Shown here one piece after another: positions 9,629 to 18,428 of a stretch of DNA of 64,000 nucleotides. The DNA comes from Gammaproteobacteria bacterium (GTDB lineage Bacteria > Pseudomonadota > Gammaproteobacteria > Steroidobacterales > Steroidobacteraceae), in contig CANGBB010000003.1 in the NCBI GenBank assembly GCA_947452065.1, positions 62,001 through 126,000 on the forward strand, read 5' to 3'. Every line of letters starts with the position of its first letter. Within the stretch, counting starts at the first letter, position 1. The position numbers and the translations under genes were made by a program. The notes below the pieces were generated by a model. The model was not told where the DNA came from. It was given only the letters and a program-made list of their open reading frames with translations, and ran no database searches.

Positions 9629-11911
9629 GTGTCCAGTCCAGCGCATTCCGACACAGTCCTCGCGGGCATTCTGAAGGTGGTCATCGACCGGCCGCTGCGC
9701 ACTGCGCTGGACTACCTGCCGCCCCCTGGCTGCAAGGCGGCGGAACTGCCCGTTGGGGCCAGAGTGCGCGTGCCGGTGGGCCGAGGACATGCCGTTGGGC
9801 TGATCACCGGCCACGCGTCGCAGTCCGCCATGGACAGCTCGCGGCTGCGCACCATCACAGCACTGCTGGACCCTGTGCCCGTGCTTGATGCAAATCTGCT
9901 GTCGCTCCTGATGTGGGCGTCCGACTACTACCACCATCCGCCCGGAGAGGTTCTGTTCGGTGCGCTGCCCGTGAGCCTGCGCTCAGGCGGCAGCGCCCAC
10001 GCATTGGAATCCCATCTGCGAATCACCGCATCCGGGCACGCGGCGCAAAGCGAGGCGGCAGCAACGCTGCAACGCGCACCGCGGCAACTTCTGGTCTGGC
10101 AACAATTGCTGGCAGCGGGTGGGTGCCTGCCAACCGCACGACTCGACGCGATGCTGCCCAAGTGGGGACCGGCGGCGCGCGAGCTGCGTGATCGCGGCTG
10201 GGTGGAACGGATCGAGCTCGAGTCACAGGCGGCCACGCCGCAGGATAGCTCGGCCAGCACGGACGCCCGCGCAGATGCGTCACAGCGATCAGCACCGGGC
10301 CCCGGCCTGACAGACGCCCAGCGACAGGTTGTCGATGCCATCGCTTCCGCCGCCGGCTTTAGCAGCATTCTGTTGCAGGGCGCGACCGGCAGCGGCAAGA
10401 CTGAGGTGTACATGCAGGCGGTGGCCGCGGCACTGGCACGCGGTCGCTCGGCGCTGGTGCTAGTACCGGAAATCGGCCTCACACCGCAGCTGGTGGAACG
10501 ATTCCGCAGCCGTTTCGATGTGCCGCTGGCACTGCTGCATTCGGCGCTTGGCGACGCTGAGCGACTCGCCGCCTGGCGCAGCGCCTGGCAGGACCGTGCC
10601 CGCATCGTGATCGGCACACGTTCAGCGGTGTTTGCGCCGCTTCATGATCTGGGATTGATCGTCGTCGACGAGGAGCACGACAGCTCTTACAAACAGCAGG
10701 ACGGTGGCTGTCGCTACTCGGCGCGGGACCTCGCCGTGCGGCGCGCGCAGCAACTGGATATTCCCGTGGTGCTGGGCTCGGCAACACCAGCTCTTGAGAC
10801 ACTGCAGAACGCGCGCTCCGGACGCTACCAGCGCTTCGTACTGCCACGCCGCGCCGATCAGTCGCCGGCGCCACGTCTGGCGCTGATCGACCTGCGAACA
10901 CAGGCCGTGCATGCCGGGCTCTCGTCGGCGGCCACGCAGGCCATCGAGCGACATCTGGGCAGCGGGGGCCAGGTGCTGGTGTACATCAACCGACGCGGCT
11001 TCGCGCCGACGTTGCTGTGCACTTCCTGCGGCTGGATTGCGCCGTGTCAAAGCTGTGACGCCCGCCTGACAGTGCATCAAGGCGCCGGTCGCATGCGCTG
11101 TCATCACTGCGGTGCTGACGAGCCACTGCCCGAACGCTGCCCGCGCTGCGGCTATGGCGTGAAGCCCGTGGGCCAGGGTACGGAACGCGTCGAAGAGACG
11201 CTGACCAGCGCCTTCCCGCAGCAGCCGCTGGTGCGACTTGATCGCGATACCGCACGCTCGGCTGGAGACATTGAGCGCGTGACCGGCGCTGTGCTGCGCG
11301 GCGAGGCGCGGATTCTGGTCGGCACGCAGATGATCACCAAGGGGCACCACTTCCCGGATGTGACGTTGGTGGTGGTGCTGAATGCCGATCAGGGCCTGTT
11401 CAGCACGGACTTCCGCGCCTCGGAACGGCTGGCGCAAACCATTGTGCAGGTCGCCGGCCGCGCCGGTCGCGCCGAACGGCCGGGTGAAGTCCTGATCCAG
11501 ACGGAATTCCCGGAACATCCACTGCTACAGGAGCTGCTGGCGCGCGGCTATGAGGGGTTTGCCGAGACTGCGCTGGCCGAGCGCGCAGCGGCACACTGGC
11601 CACCCTTCGGACGCATCGCGCTGCTGCGCGCCTCCGCACGCGACGCTGCCCATGCCACCGCCTTCCTGATCGCGGCACGCCGTGCATCCGGGCTGGATGC
11701 GGGACCGCGCGCGGGTGTCACCCTGCTAGGCCCGGTGCCCACCGCGATGGCGCGCCGTGCAGGGCGGCATCACGCTCAGCTTCTGATCGAGAGCCCGGAG
11801 CGGGCCACGCTGCAGGGTTTCCTGCGACGCTGGCTACCGACGGTCGACTCTCTGCAGGAAGCGCGGCGCGTACGCTGGTTCCTCGACGTCGATCCGCTGG
11901 ACACCCAGTGA
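9629..11911 (+). CDS. priA: primosomal replication-restart helicase PriA
   Basis: A 760-residue superfamily 2 helicase that reloads the replisome at collapsed forks. The N-terminal DNA-binding region (VVIDRPLRTALDYLPP) is followed by the Walker A motif GATGSGKTEVY near residue 251, the DEEHD box, and the zinc-binding insert with eight cysteines at about 464-512 (CTSCGW, CQSC, CHHCG, CPRCG). Helicase motifs in VGTQMITKGHHFPDV and VAGRAGRAERPGEV are intact. The start is a GTG at 9629 with no strong ribosome binding site. argS follows after 55 bases. Confidence 0.96.
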   Translation: MSSPAHSDTVLAGILKVVIDRPLRTALDYLPPPGCKAAELPVGARVRVPVGRGHAVGLITGHASQSAMDSSRLRTITALLDPVPVLDANLLSLLMWASDYYHHPPGEVLFGALPVSLRSGGSAHALESHLRITASGHAAQSEAAATLQRAPRQLLVWQQLLAAGGCLPTARLDAMLPKWGPAARELRDRGWVERIELESQAATPQDSSASTDARADASQRSAPGPGLTDAQRQVVDAIASAAGFSSILLQGATGSGKTEVYMQAVAAALARGRSALVLVPEIGLTPQLVERFRSRFDVPLALLHSALGDAERLAAWRSAWQDRARIVIGTRSAVFAPLHDLGLIVVDEEHDSSYKQQDGGCRYSARDLAVRRAQQLDIPVVLGSATPALETLQNARSGRYQRFVLPRRADQSPAPRLALIDLRTQAVHAGLSSAATQAIERHLGSGGQVLVYINRRGFAPTLLCTSCGWIAPCQSCDARLTVHQGAGRMRCHHCGADEPLPERCPRCGYGVKPVGQGTERVEETLTSAFPQQPLVRLDRDTARSAGDIERVTGAVLRGEARILVGTQMITKGHHFPDVTLVVVLNADQGLFSTDFRASERLAQTIVQVAGRAGRAERPGEVLIQTEFPEHPLLQELLARGYEGFAETALAERAAAHWPPFGRIALLRASARDAAHATAFLIAARRASGLDAGPRAGVTLLGPVPTAMARRAGRHHAQLLIESPERATLQGFLRRWLPTVDSLQEARRVRWFLDVDPLDTQ

Positions 11912-11966
11912 CGCCGGAGCCGCGAGGCGGCTCGCAGCAGCGCCTTTTTCGGTAGACTGCGCGGCG

Positions 11967-13724
11967 ATGAAATCCGAGCTCGAACAACTGATCGCAGCCG
12001 CCCTGCGCGCGCTGCAGGGGACGGTGCTGTCCGCACCCGTCGATGACTCCGCCATCGTTGTGGAACGTACCCGCGATGCACGGCATGGCGACTATGCCTG
12101 CAACATCGCCATGCGTCTGGCGAAGTCAGTCGGGCGCAACCCGCGGGAACTAGCTACAGCGATCATTGCCGCACTTCCCGCCAGCCCACTGGTGCAGAAG
12201 GCTGAAGTAGCGGGCGCTGGGTTCATCAATGTATTCCTGGCCGATGACGCCCGCGCCAACGTACTGCAGCAGGTGCATGCGCAGGGCGCGCGCTTTGGCG
12301 AAAGTCAGGTCGGTCGCGGGCAGAAGATCCTGCTCGAATATGTCTCTGCGAATCCCACAGGACCGATGCATGTCGGCCATGGTCGGCAGGCGGCCTGGGG
12401 CGCGACGCTGGCCAACCTGTTGGCAGCGACCGGCCATGACATCCAGCGCGAGTACTACATCAACGACGCGGGTCGTCAGGTCGACATCCTGACGGTCAGC
12501 GTCTGGGTGCGCTACCTGCAGCAGGGCGGCGCCGAGCTGCCGTTCCCTGAAAACGGCTACCGCGGTGAATACGTCAACGCCATCGCGCAGCAGCTGCGCC
12601 GCGCGCGCGGCGAGGCGCTGATGGTAGACCCCGCAGCGCTGCTGTCCGGCCTGCCCGCCGATGCGCCGGCGGGCGACAAGGAAAAGTACATCGATGCGCT
12701 CATCGAGCGCATGCAGAAACTGCTCGATGTCGCGACCTTCCAGTCCGTGATGCGTTTGTCGCTGGACGAGATGCTGCGTGACATCCGTTCGGATCTGGAT
12801 GAGTTCGGCGTGCAGTTCGACCGCTGGTATTCAGAGCGTTCACTGAGCGAGGACGGCGCAATCGAAAAAGCGCTTGAGCGGCTCAACAACCAGAATCAGC
12901 TCTATAAGAAAGAAGGCGCCACCTGGTTTCGTGCCAGCGCCTTCGGCGACGACGAAGATCGCGTGCTGGTGCGTTCCAACGGTCAGTACACCTACTTCGC
13001 ACCGGATCTCGCCTACCACTTCGACAAGCGACAGCGCGGCTTCGACAAGCTGATCGACGTCTGGGGTGCCGATCACCACGGTTACGTGCCGCGCATGCGT
13101 GGCGGACTGATGGCCATGGGTGAGGCCGGCGACTGCCTGGAAGTGTGCCTGATCCAGTTCGTCAGTCTGTTCCGCGGCGATGTGAAGGTACCGATGGGCA
13201 AGCGCGACGGTCAGTTCGTCACGCTGCGTCAGTTACGGGAAGAAGTAGGCAACGACGCCTGCCGGCTGTTCTACCTAATGCGCAGCCACGACCAGCATCT
13301 GGACTTCGATCTGGAACTGGCCAAGTCGCGCAGCAACGAAAATCCTGTGTACTACATCCAGTACGCGCATGCCCGAGTTGCCAGCGTGATGCAGCAGCTG
13401 GCCGCACGCGAACTGCAGCACGACATCGCTGTGGGCCTTGAGAACACTGCGCGGCTCGACAGCGCGCATGAACAGGCCGTACTCACCGCGCTGGCCCGCT
13501 ACCCCGAGGTAGTGACTCAGGCAGCTCTGCAGCGTACGCCGCATGCGTTGGTGCACTACCTGCGCGAACTGGCGACTGCATTCCACAGTTGGTACAACGC
13601 CGCGGTCTTCATTGTCGAGGACGCGCCGCTGCGTGATGCGCGTCTGGCACTGGCGCTGGGTGTGCAGCAGGTGGTGCGCAACGGCCTCGGTCTTCTGGGC
13701 GTCTCCGCCCCGGTGACGATGTGA
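11967..13724 (+). CDS. argS: arginyl-tRNA synthetase
   Basis: A class I synthetase of 585 residues that charges tRNA-Arg. The HIGH motif appears as HVGH at residues 135-138 within SANPTGPMHVGHGRQ. The N-terminal Arg-tRNA synthetase domain (residues 1-110) and the C-terminal DALR anticodon-binding domain (YAHARVASVMQQL onward) are both present. A classic KMSK is absent, as is common in this family; VPMGKRDGQFVTL occupies the site. The stop overlaps the SPOR-protein start (GTGA at 13721-13724), so the two are coupled. Confidence 0.97.
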   Translation: MKSELEQLIAAALRALQGTVLSAPVDDSAIVVERTRDARHGDYACNIAMRLAKSVGRNPRELATAIIAALPASPLVQKAEVAGAGFINVFLADDARANVLQQVHAQGARFGESQVGRGQKILLEYVSANPTGPMHVGHGRQAAWGATLANLLAATGHDIQREYYINDAGRQVDILTVSVWVRYLQQGGAELPFPENGYRGEYVNAIAQQLRRARGEALMVDPAALLSGLPADAPAGDKEKYIDALIERMQKLLDVATFQSVMRLSLDEMLRDIRSDLDEFGVQFDRWYSERSLSEDGAIEKALERLNNQNQLYKKEGATWFRASAFGDDEDRVLVRSNGQYTYFAPDLAYHFDKRQRGFDKLIDVWGADHHGYVPRMRGGLMAMGEAGDCLEVCLIQFVSLFRGDVKVPMGKRDGQFVTLRQLREEVGNDACRLFYLMRSHDQHLDFDLELAKSRSNENPVYYIQYAHARVASVMQQLAARELQHDIAVGLENTARLDSAHEQAVLTALARYPEVVTQAALQRTPHALVHYLRELATAFHSWYNAAVFIVEDAPLRDARLALALGVQQVVRNGLGLLGVSAPVTM

Positions 13725-14290
13725 GCAACAACCGTCGCCTCACAAGCCGCGACTACAAGGGCTCCCGCTCCGGTCAGGTCGAATGGCGCCGCTGGCGTGA
13801 GTTCGGCATCGGACTGGGTGTGGGGCTGGTCGTCGCTGTAGTCATCTATGTCAGCGATCACCGCGGCGCCCATGTCACTGAGGTGGTTTCGCCGGTGCAA
13901 AACAAGGGCGCTTCGGCACAACCCGACACATCGCCGATTTCCGCCAGCACCGACACCGAGTATTCGTTCTACGAGCGCTTGCCCAACTTCGAAGTCGTTG
14001 TGCCAGAGAAGGAACGTACGGCACGCGTTGAAAGCGGCGCGAAAGTCGTGCAGCCCGGAACCTATTTCCTGCAGATCGGTTCATACCGCGAGCAGGCCGA
14101 GGCTGACCGCATCCGTGCACAGCTGGCCAAACTGAACATCAATGCATCGGTTCAGCGCGTGGCGGTTGATAACGACGTATGGCATCGAGTGCGAGTCGGG
14201 CCGATCAAAGATCTAGAGCAGCTGAACCGTACGCGCGCCCAGCTCAAGGGCGCCGATCTGAACAGCCTGGTGATCAAGCTGGAACAGTGA
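13721..14290 (+). CDS. SPOR-domain cell-division protein (FtsN-like)
   Basis: A 189-residue bitopic membrane protein. A basic cytoplasmic N-terminus is followed by one transmembrane helix (IGLGVGLVVAVVIYV, about residues 30-46), a flexible linker, and a C-terminal SPOR domain (residues 112-187; TYFLQIGSYREQAEADRIRA, VRVGPIKDLEQLNRTRAQL). SPOR domains bind denuded septal peptidoglycan, so a septal role is expected. Position directly after argS is the conserved place of ftsN-like genes in many gammaproteobacteria. It starts at a GTG overlapping the argS stop. Confidence 0.85.
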   Translation: MSNNRRLTSRDYKGSRSGQVEWRRWREFGIGLGVGLVVAVVIYVSDHRGAHVTEVVSPVQNKGASAQPDTSPISASTDTEYSFYERLPNFEVVVPEKERTARVESGAKVVQPGTYFLQIGSYREQAEADRIRAQLAKLNINASVQRVAVDNDVWHRVRVGPIKDLEQLNRTRAQLKGADLNSLVIKLEQ

Positions 14291-14299
14291 TCGGAAGAT

Positions 14300-14315
14300 C
14301 GCTGCGCGCGCAGCG
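14300..14315. terminator. GC-rich inverted repeat between convergent genes
   Basis: CGCTGCG-CG-CGCAGCG is a perfect 7-bp inverted repeat between the SPOR-protein stop and the ntrX stop. There is only a weak T-rich stretch after it on the plus strand. It could end transcription from either side, but the very short loop means it may not act as a classic intrinsic terminator. Confidence 0.35.
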
Positions 14316-14326
14316 GATTTCCTCCC

Positions 14327-15670
14327 CTATTCGGCGCCCGGTGCGATGTCGATGTCGAGCGAGCGCAGCTTGCGATACAGGTGTGTTCGCTCCATGCCAA
14401 CGCGCTTAGCCAGCGCTCCCACCTTGCCACCGCACAGCTGCAACTGCTGGGTCAGATAGGCTCGCTCAAAGTGCTCCCGCGCTTCGCGCAACGGTAGAGC
14501 CAGCAAATCCTGTTTCACCAGAGAAACCTCGCCGGCCGGCGAGGCGAGCTCGTGCTCGGCTTCATCGAGCGACACTTCTTCAGCGCCACCGCGCAACAAC
14601 ACGCGTCGCACCAGACCGCGCAACTCGCGCAGGTTGTCCGGCCAGGGGTAGTTGCGCAGGCGGTTCTGCGCCGCCACCGAAAAGCGGCGGAAGCCCAGCG
14701 ATTCCGCCTCCGTGAGCTGATCAATCGCATTGCGCAGCAGCTCTGGTACATCTTCGGCGTATTCGCGTACCGGCGGTATGCGCAGCGACAACTCCGCGAG
14801 CTGCGCATGCAGATCACGATCAGCGCTGCTGGCGATGAAACGCTGCTCGGCACCTGACTGGGCGTATGCGATCAGGCGAACGTCGAAACGCGTTGGCTGC
14901 GATGAACTCGGGACAATAACAGCACCCGTTTCGATCACGCCGGCAAGGATGCGACGCGCCGCCGGATGCAGGTCCTCGATATCGCCCAGATACAGCGACC
15001 CGCCCTGCGCCTGCTCGAGCAGACCGGGCTGGGCGCTGGAGCCACACAACTGATCGCGCGCACCCGCGTCGTCCAGCAACCGACTTTGCAGTACACAGAA
15101 CGGGCCCGCCGCTCGGGGGCCGGACTGGTGTACGAAACGCGCCAGTGACTCGGGCTCAGAGCCCGGCTCGCCCATCAACAGCAGCGGGCGATGCACCGCA
15201 GCCAGCCGCGTGAGTTCGATACGGAACTGCTGGATCACACGACTGCGCCCCAAGGGTGCTGACGCGCCCGGACCGCCCGCCCGTGCGGCAGTCGGGTGAC
15301 GTCGCAACTTCAGTGCGCGGTCGACCGTGGCCAAGAGCTTTGACATCGACAGCGGCTTCTCGATGAAGTCTACCGCTCCAAGTCGCGTGGCTTCGACGGC
15401 CGTGTCGATGGTGCCATGACCTGACATCATCACGACCGGACACTGGTCGGCTGGATTGGACGACCATTCCCGCAACAGCGTGATGCCATCTACATCAGGC
15501 ATCCAGATATCCAGCAGCACCAGATCGGGATTCATGCGCAACCGCCGCTGGCGTGCCTCGGCGGCATTGCCAGCGACCTCGACCTCAAATCCTTCCTCGG
15601 TCAGGATTTCCTGAAGCAGGTGGCGGATATCCACCTCGTCGTCCACCACCAGTATCCGGTTCGTGCTCAT
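14327..15670 (-). CDS. ntrX: NtrX-type response regulator with degenerate AAA+ domain
   Basis: A 447-residue protein with the domain order of a sigma54 enhancer-binding protein. Residues 1-125 are a receiver with D10/D11, phosphoacceptor D54 and K105; residues about 140-365 are an AAA+ region; residues about 400-440 are a Fis-type helix-turn-helix (LCGGKVGALAKRVGMERTHL). The receiver and DNA-binding domains look intact. The AAA+ part is not: the Walker A site reads GEPGSEPE (167-174) without the P-loop lysine, the GAFTGA sigma54-contact loop is missing between C209-G210 and L217, and the Walker B region reads YLGDIEDL. It overlaps ntrY by four bases. It probably acts as a phosphorylation-controlled DNA-binding protein independent of sigma54. 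Confidence 0.88.
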   Translation of the reverse strand: MSTNRILVVDDEVDIRHLLQEILTEEGFEVEVAGNAAEARQRRLRMNPDLVLLDIWMPDVDGITLLREWSSNPADQCPVVMMSGHGTIDTAVEATRLGAVDFIEKPLSMSKLLATVDRALKLRRHPTAARAGGPGASAPLGRSRVIQQFRIELTRLAAVHRPLLLMGEPGSEPESLARFVHQSGPRAAGPFCVLQSRLLDDAGARDQLCGSSAQPGLLEQAQGGSLYLGDIEDLHPAARRILAGVIETGAVIVPSSSQPTRFDVRLIAYAQSGAEQRFIASSADRDLHAQLAELSLRIPPVREYAEDVPELLRNAIDQLTEAESLGFRRFSVAAQNRLRNYPWPDNLRELRGLVRRVLLRGGAEEVSLDEAEHELASPAGEVSLVKQDLLALPLREAREHFERAYLTQQLQLCGGKVGALAKRVGMERTHLYRKLRSLDIDIAPGAE

Positions 15671-17877
15671 GCTCGCTCCCTGCGCGCATCGGTCACACGC
15701 CTTTCATTTTGCAGCGGCAATGTGACACGCACCTGCGCGCCACCGTGTTGCATGTTTACGGCCTCGACGTGGCCATCATGCTCCTCGACGATACGTTTTA
15801 CGATGGCGAGGCCCAAACCCGTGCCACGCGCCTTGCTAGTGACATAGGGCTGGAACACCTGCTGCAACACCTCGGCACTAAATCCAGGTCCATTGTCACT
15901 GATCACGAGCTGCACGGCCGCGGCTGAGCCTGCACGATCGGTCCGGACCACGCTGGTGCTGACCTCAACGAGGCCACCCTGAACTTCGGCGATCGCATGA
16001 AGCGCGTTGCTGATCAGGTTCGCCAGCACCTGCCGTAGTCGGCCGCGATCGGCCTCGATGGCGCCGAGCTGCGGATCCAGTGCCAGTCGGATCTGCGCAC
16101 CCGGTTCCTGCAGACGGTAGAGATCTGCAACATCGGCCACCAGCTGATTCAGCGGAAAACTGGTGACGCACATTTCCGGCGCCCGAGCATACTCACTGAA
16201 AGCGTTGACCATCTGCTGCATGGCATCCACTTGCTGCACGATGGTATGCGTGGCGCGATCGAGCAGCTGCGCGCTTTCAGTGTTGAGTTCGGAGTGCAAC
16301 TTGCGACGCAGACGTTCGGCCGACAGCTGAATCGGCGTCAGCGGATTCTTGATCTCGTGCGCCAGACGCCGCGCGACCTCCCCCCAAGCTGCATTGCGCT
16401 GTGCCGTGAGCAGGTTAGTGATGTCATCAAAAACGATAACGAACTCATTTTCTTCAGCGCGGCGCGGCAGCGGTGTGCAGGCCCACAGCAACACACGACG
16501 TGCGCCCTCGTTGTTGAGATCCAGTTGTTCGCGCCATTCCTTGCGACCCAGAGCCATACGTCGTTGCAGCTCGGCGATAAATTCTCGCAGTAGAACGCTG
16601 CCGGAACTTATTTCGTTCAGCGGTTGCCCCCGACATTCCGCGGGCGCCAGCCCGAGGATTGCGCCGGCTGCCTCGTTGGCGTCAAGCAGCCGCTGCTGAC
16701 CATCGACCAGCAACACACCACTGGACAGACGCGAGAGCACTACCGCCAGCCGCTCGCGCTCATTCTCAATGAGTCGCTTGCTCGATTCGGCTTCCTCGCT
16801 GGCGCGACGCAACCGCTTGGTCATGTCATTGAAGGAATGCACCAGATAGCCCATCTCGTCGCGCGAAGGCAGTGCCAAACGTGTACCGAAGTCACCCTTG
16901 CCGACGGCTCGAGTACCGGCGATCAGATCCTGAATCGGACGCACCAGTCGCTGGGCGGAGAAAATAGCGCCATAGATGGCGGCCAGCAGAGTCAGCAACA
17001 GCACCAGTGTCAGTGCGAGCCGAACGCTGATCATCAGCGGCTGGCGCAGCTCACTGAGATTACCGTAGTTGGTATACGCGTCCTGTACGGCATCGGCGAG
17101 ACGCGACAGTTCTGCCGGCACGGTGTAGTTCACCAGCAGGTATCTGCGCTGAGGTACGTCCAGTGCGGGGTAGATCACGGCCGCGGTCACGATGCGGTAG
17201 TGCCCACCGCGCTCCGAGTCCAGACTCATGTAACTGCTGCCACGCGACAGCTGCAACATCAGATCGCGAGCGGGTGCCACCGGCAACGGTGTCGTGGAAA
17301 CGTCGCTGCTGACAGCCATGGACCGACCGGCTGTGTCGTAGACCACGAGTTCGGAGACGTCCATGCTACGGCGTAGTCGCTCGAGACGCACCAGCAAGGC
17401 CGGACCGGTGAGGCCCGCAATTTCGCGCGCGGCGGCTTCCGTGCGTTGCAATTGCTCGCGGCGCCGGAGTTCAAGCGAGGAACGTGAGAGCACCAACGCG
17501 TCATTGAGACCCTGACGGATTTCAACCTGGAACCAGCTGTCGATACCGCGACTCAGGAAGTCCAGCGAGAAAAAATACACCACCAGCAGTGGTGCTGCGA
17601 CCAGCGCACCAAAGATACCGACAGTGCGCATGGTGAGTCGCGAACCCGGAACCTGGTTGCGGAAGTCGCGTACCAGCTGCCACACCTTGCGGGCCAGCAG
17701 CCAGGCCAGCACCAGCAAGGCAAAGGCATTGCCCGACAAGATCCAGAGTTCGCTGCGTCCGAAGGAAACCGAGTTCGCGATACTCAGCGCGAGCAGAATC
17801 AGTGCACCGATACCCGCTGCCGCGGCCAGCGCGGCGAGCAGTCTGCCAAGCCTGCTCCTCAGCGCTCCAGTGTCCAT
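15667..17877 (-). CDS. ntrY: NtrY-type sensor histidine kinase
   Basis: A 736-residue membrane kinase. Hydrophobic helices lie near residues 15-37, 45-64, 85-105 and 285-308, with a periplasmic sensor stretch between the last two. Then come a HAMP linker (about 308-360), a PAS domain (about 375-490), the phosphoacceptor box RLAHEIKNPLTPIQLSAERL with H507, and an ATPase domain with N-box NLISNALHAI and G-boxes DNGPGFS and GTGLGLAIVKRIVEEH. All catalytic motifs are present. It overlaps ntrX by four bases and the DUF4390 gene by 19 bases, so it is the cognate kinase of the NtrX-type regulator. Confidence 0.92.
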   Translation of the reverse strand: MDTGALRSRLGRLLAALAAAAGIGALILLALSIANSVSFGRSELWILSGNAFALLVLAWLLARKVWQLVRDFRNQVPGSRLTMRTVGIFGALVAAPLLVVYFFSLDFLSRGIDSWFQVEIRQGLNDALVLSRSSLELRRREQLQRTEAAAREIAGLTGPALLVRLERLRRSMDVSELVVYDTAGRSMAVSSDVSTTPLPVAPARDLMLQLSRGSSYMSLDSERGGHYRIVTAAVIYPALDVPQRRYLLVNYTVPAELSRLADAVQDAYTNYGNLSELRQPLMISVRLALTLVLLLTLLAAIYGAIFSAQRLVRPIQDLIAGTRAVGKGDFGTRLALPSRDEMGYLVHSFNDMTKRLRRASEEAESSKRLIENERERLAVVLSRLSSGVLLVDGQQRLLDANEAAGAILGLAPAECRGQPLNEISSGSVLLREFIAELQRRMALGRKEWREQLDLNNEGARRVLLWACTPLPRRAEENEFVIVFDDITNLLTAQRNAAWGEVARRLAHEIKNPLTPIQLSAERLRRKLHSELNTESAQLLDRATHTIVQQVDAMQQMVNAFSEYARAPEMCVTSFPLNQLVADVADLYRLQEPGAQIRLALDPQLGAIEADRGRLRQVLANLISNALHAIAEVQGGLVEVSTSVVRTDRAGSAAAVQLVISDNGPGFSAEVLQQVFQPYVTSKARGTGLGLAIVKRIVEEHDGHVEAVNMQHGGAQVRVTLPLQNERRVTDARRERA

Positions 17878-18428
17878 GTGTGCCAGTCACTGGTGCGATG
17901 CCAGTCATCGCGCCAGAACAGCAACGTGCGCAGGGCATCCGAGATATGGCCCCGTCGCACCCCTGCACGCATCTGGACCTCCCAGGGTCCAGCGCCGACC
18001 AACTGCGCCTCGACGGCCACCGGTAGATGCTCCACTTTACCGAGTGCTTCGAGCGCCGCTGCCAGCGTCGGGTAACTGTCCTGCTCAACACCGGTCGGAC
18101 TACGCAACAGATACCGGTCGCTGATCACTTGATAGGAGAGATCGCGATGCAGGTCCAAAGCAACCACATCGGCGTTCCACCACAGCTGGCGCGGCCGGGT
18201 GATGAGAATTTCCAACTCGAAAGTCAGCGTCACGCCTGCCCGAAGATCCTCACGGATCTGCTCGGACAGCGGATAACTCAGCTGCGCATTGAGCTCAACC
18301 ACACCTTGGTTGAACCGGGCGTCGGCAGAATCAATGGTCAACTCACCATCGAAGCCGCCCGCTGCAGCCGCGATCGTCGTGATCATCGACAGACACAACC
18401 CGACCAGCCACCGACGCATCGATGTCAC
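17859..18428 (-). CDS. DUF4390 exported protein
   Basis: About 189 residues with an N-terminal signal (MRRWLVGLCLSMITTIAAAA) and a beta-rich domain (FDGELTIDSADARFNQGVVE, LTFELEILITRPRQLWW) matching DUF4390, a family of unknown function found beside ntrY. I prefer the GTG at 18426-18428. It overlaps the rsmB stop as GTGA, and a G-rich site (GGGGGAGGGG) sits just upstream, whereas the ATG at 18419 lies about 13 bases from that site. The 3' end overlaps ntrY by 19 bases, so its expression is tied to the sensor kinase. Confidence 0.82.
   Translation of the reverse strand: MTSMRRWLVGLCLSMITTIAAAAGGFDGELTIDSADARFNQGVVELNAQLSYPLSEQIREDLRAGVTLTFELEILITRPRQLWWNADVVALDLHRDLSYQVISDRYLLRSPTGVEQDSYPTLAAALEALGKVEHLPVAVEAQLVGAGPWEVQMRAGVRRGHISDALRTLLFWRDDWHRTSDWHTWTLER

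Noticed and set aside
10622-11518. 298-codon minus-strand frame opposite priA
   Set aside because: It lies wholly inside priA, has no recognisable domain or ribosome binding site, and is the expected by-product of GC-rich codon use.
14327-15670. NtrX considered as a frameshifted pseudogene
   Set aside because: The frame is continuous through receiver, middle and Fis domains, and both ends are well conserved, so the middle-domain losses look like substitutions and small deletions in frame.
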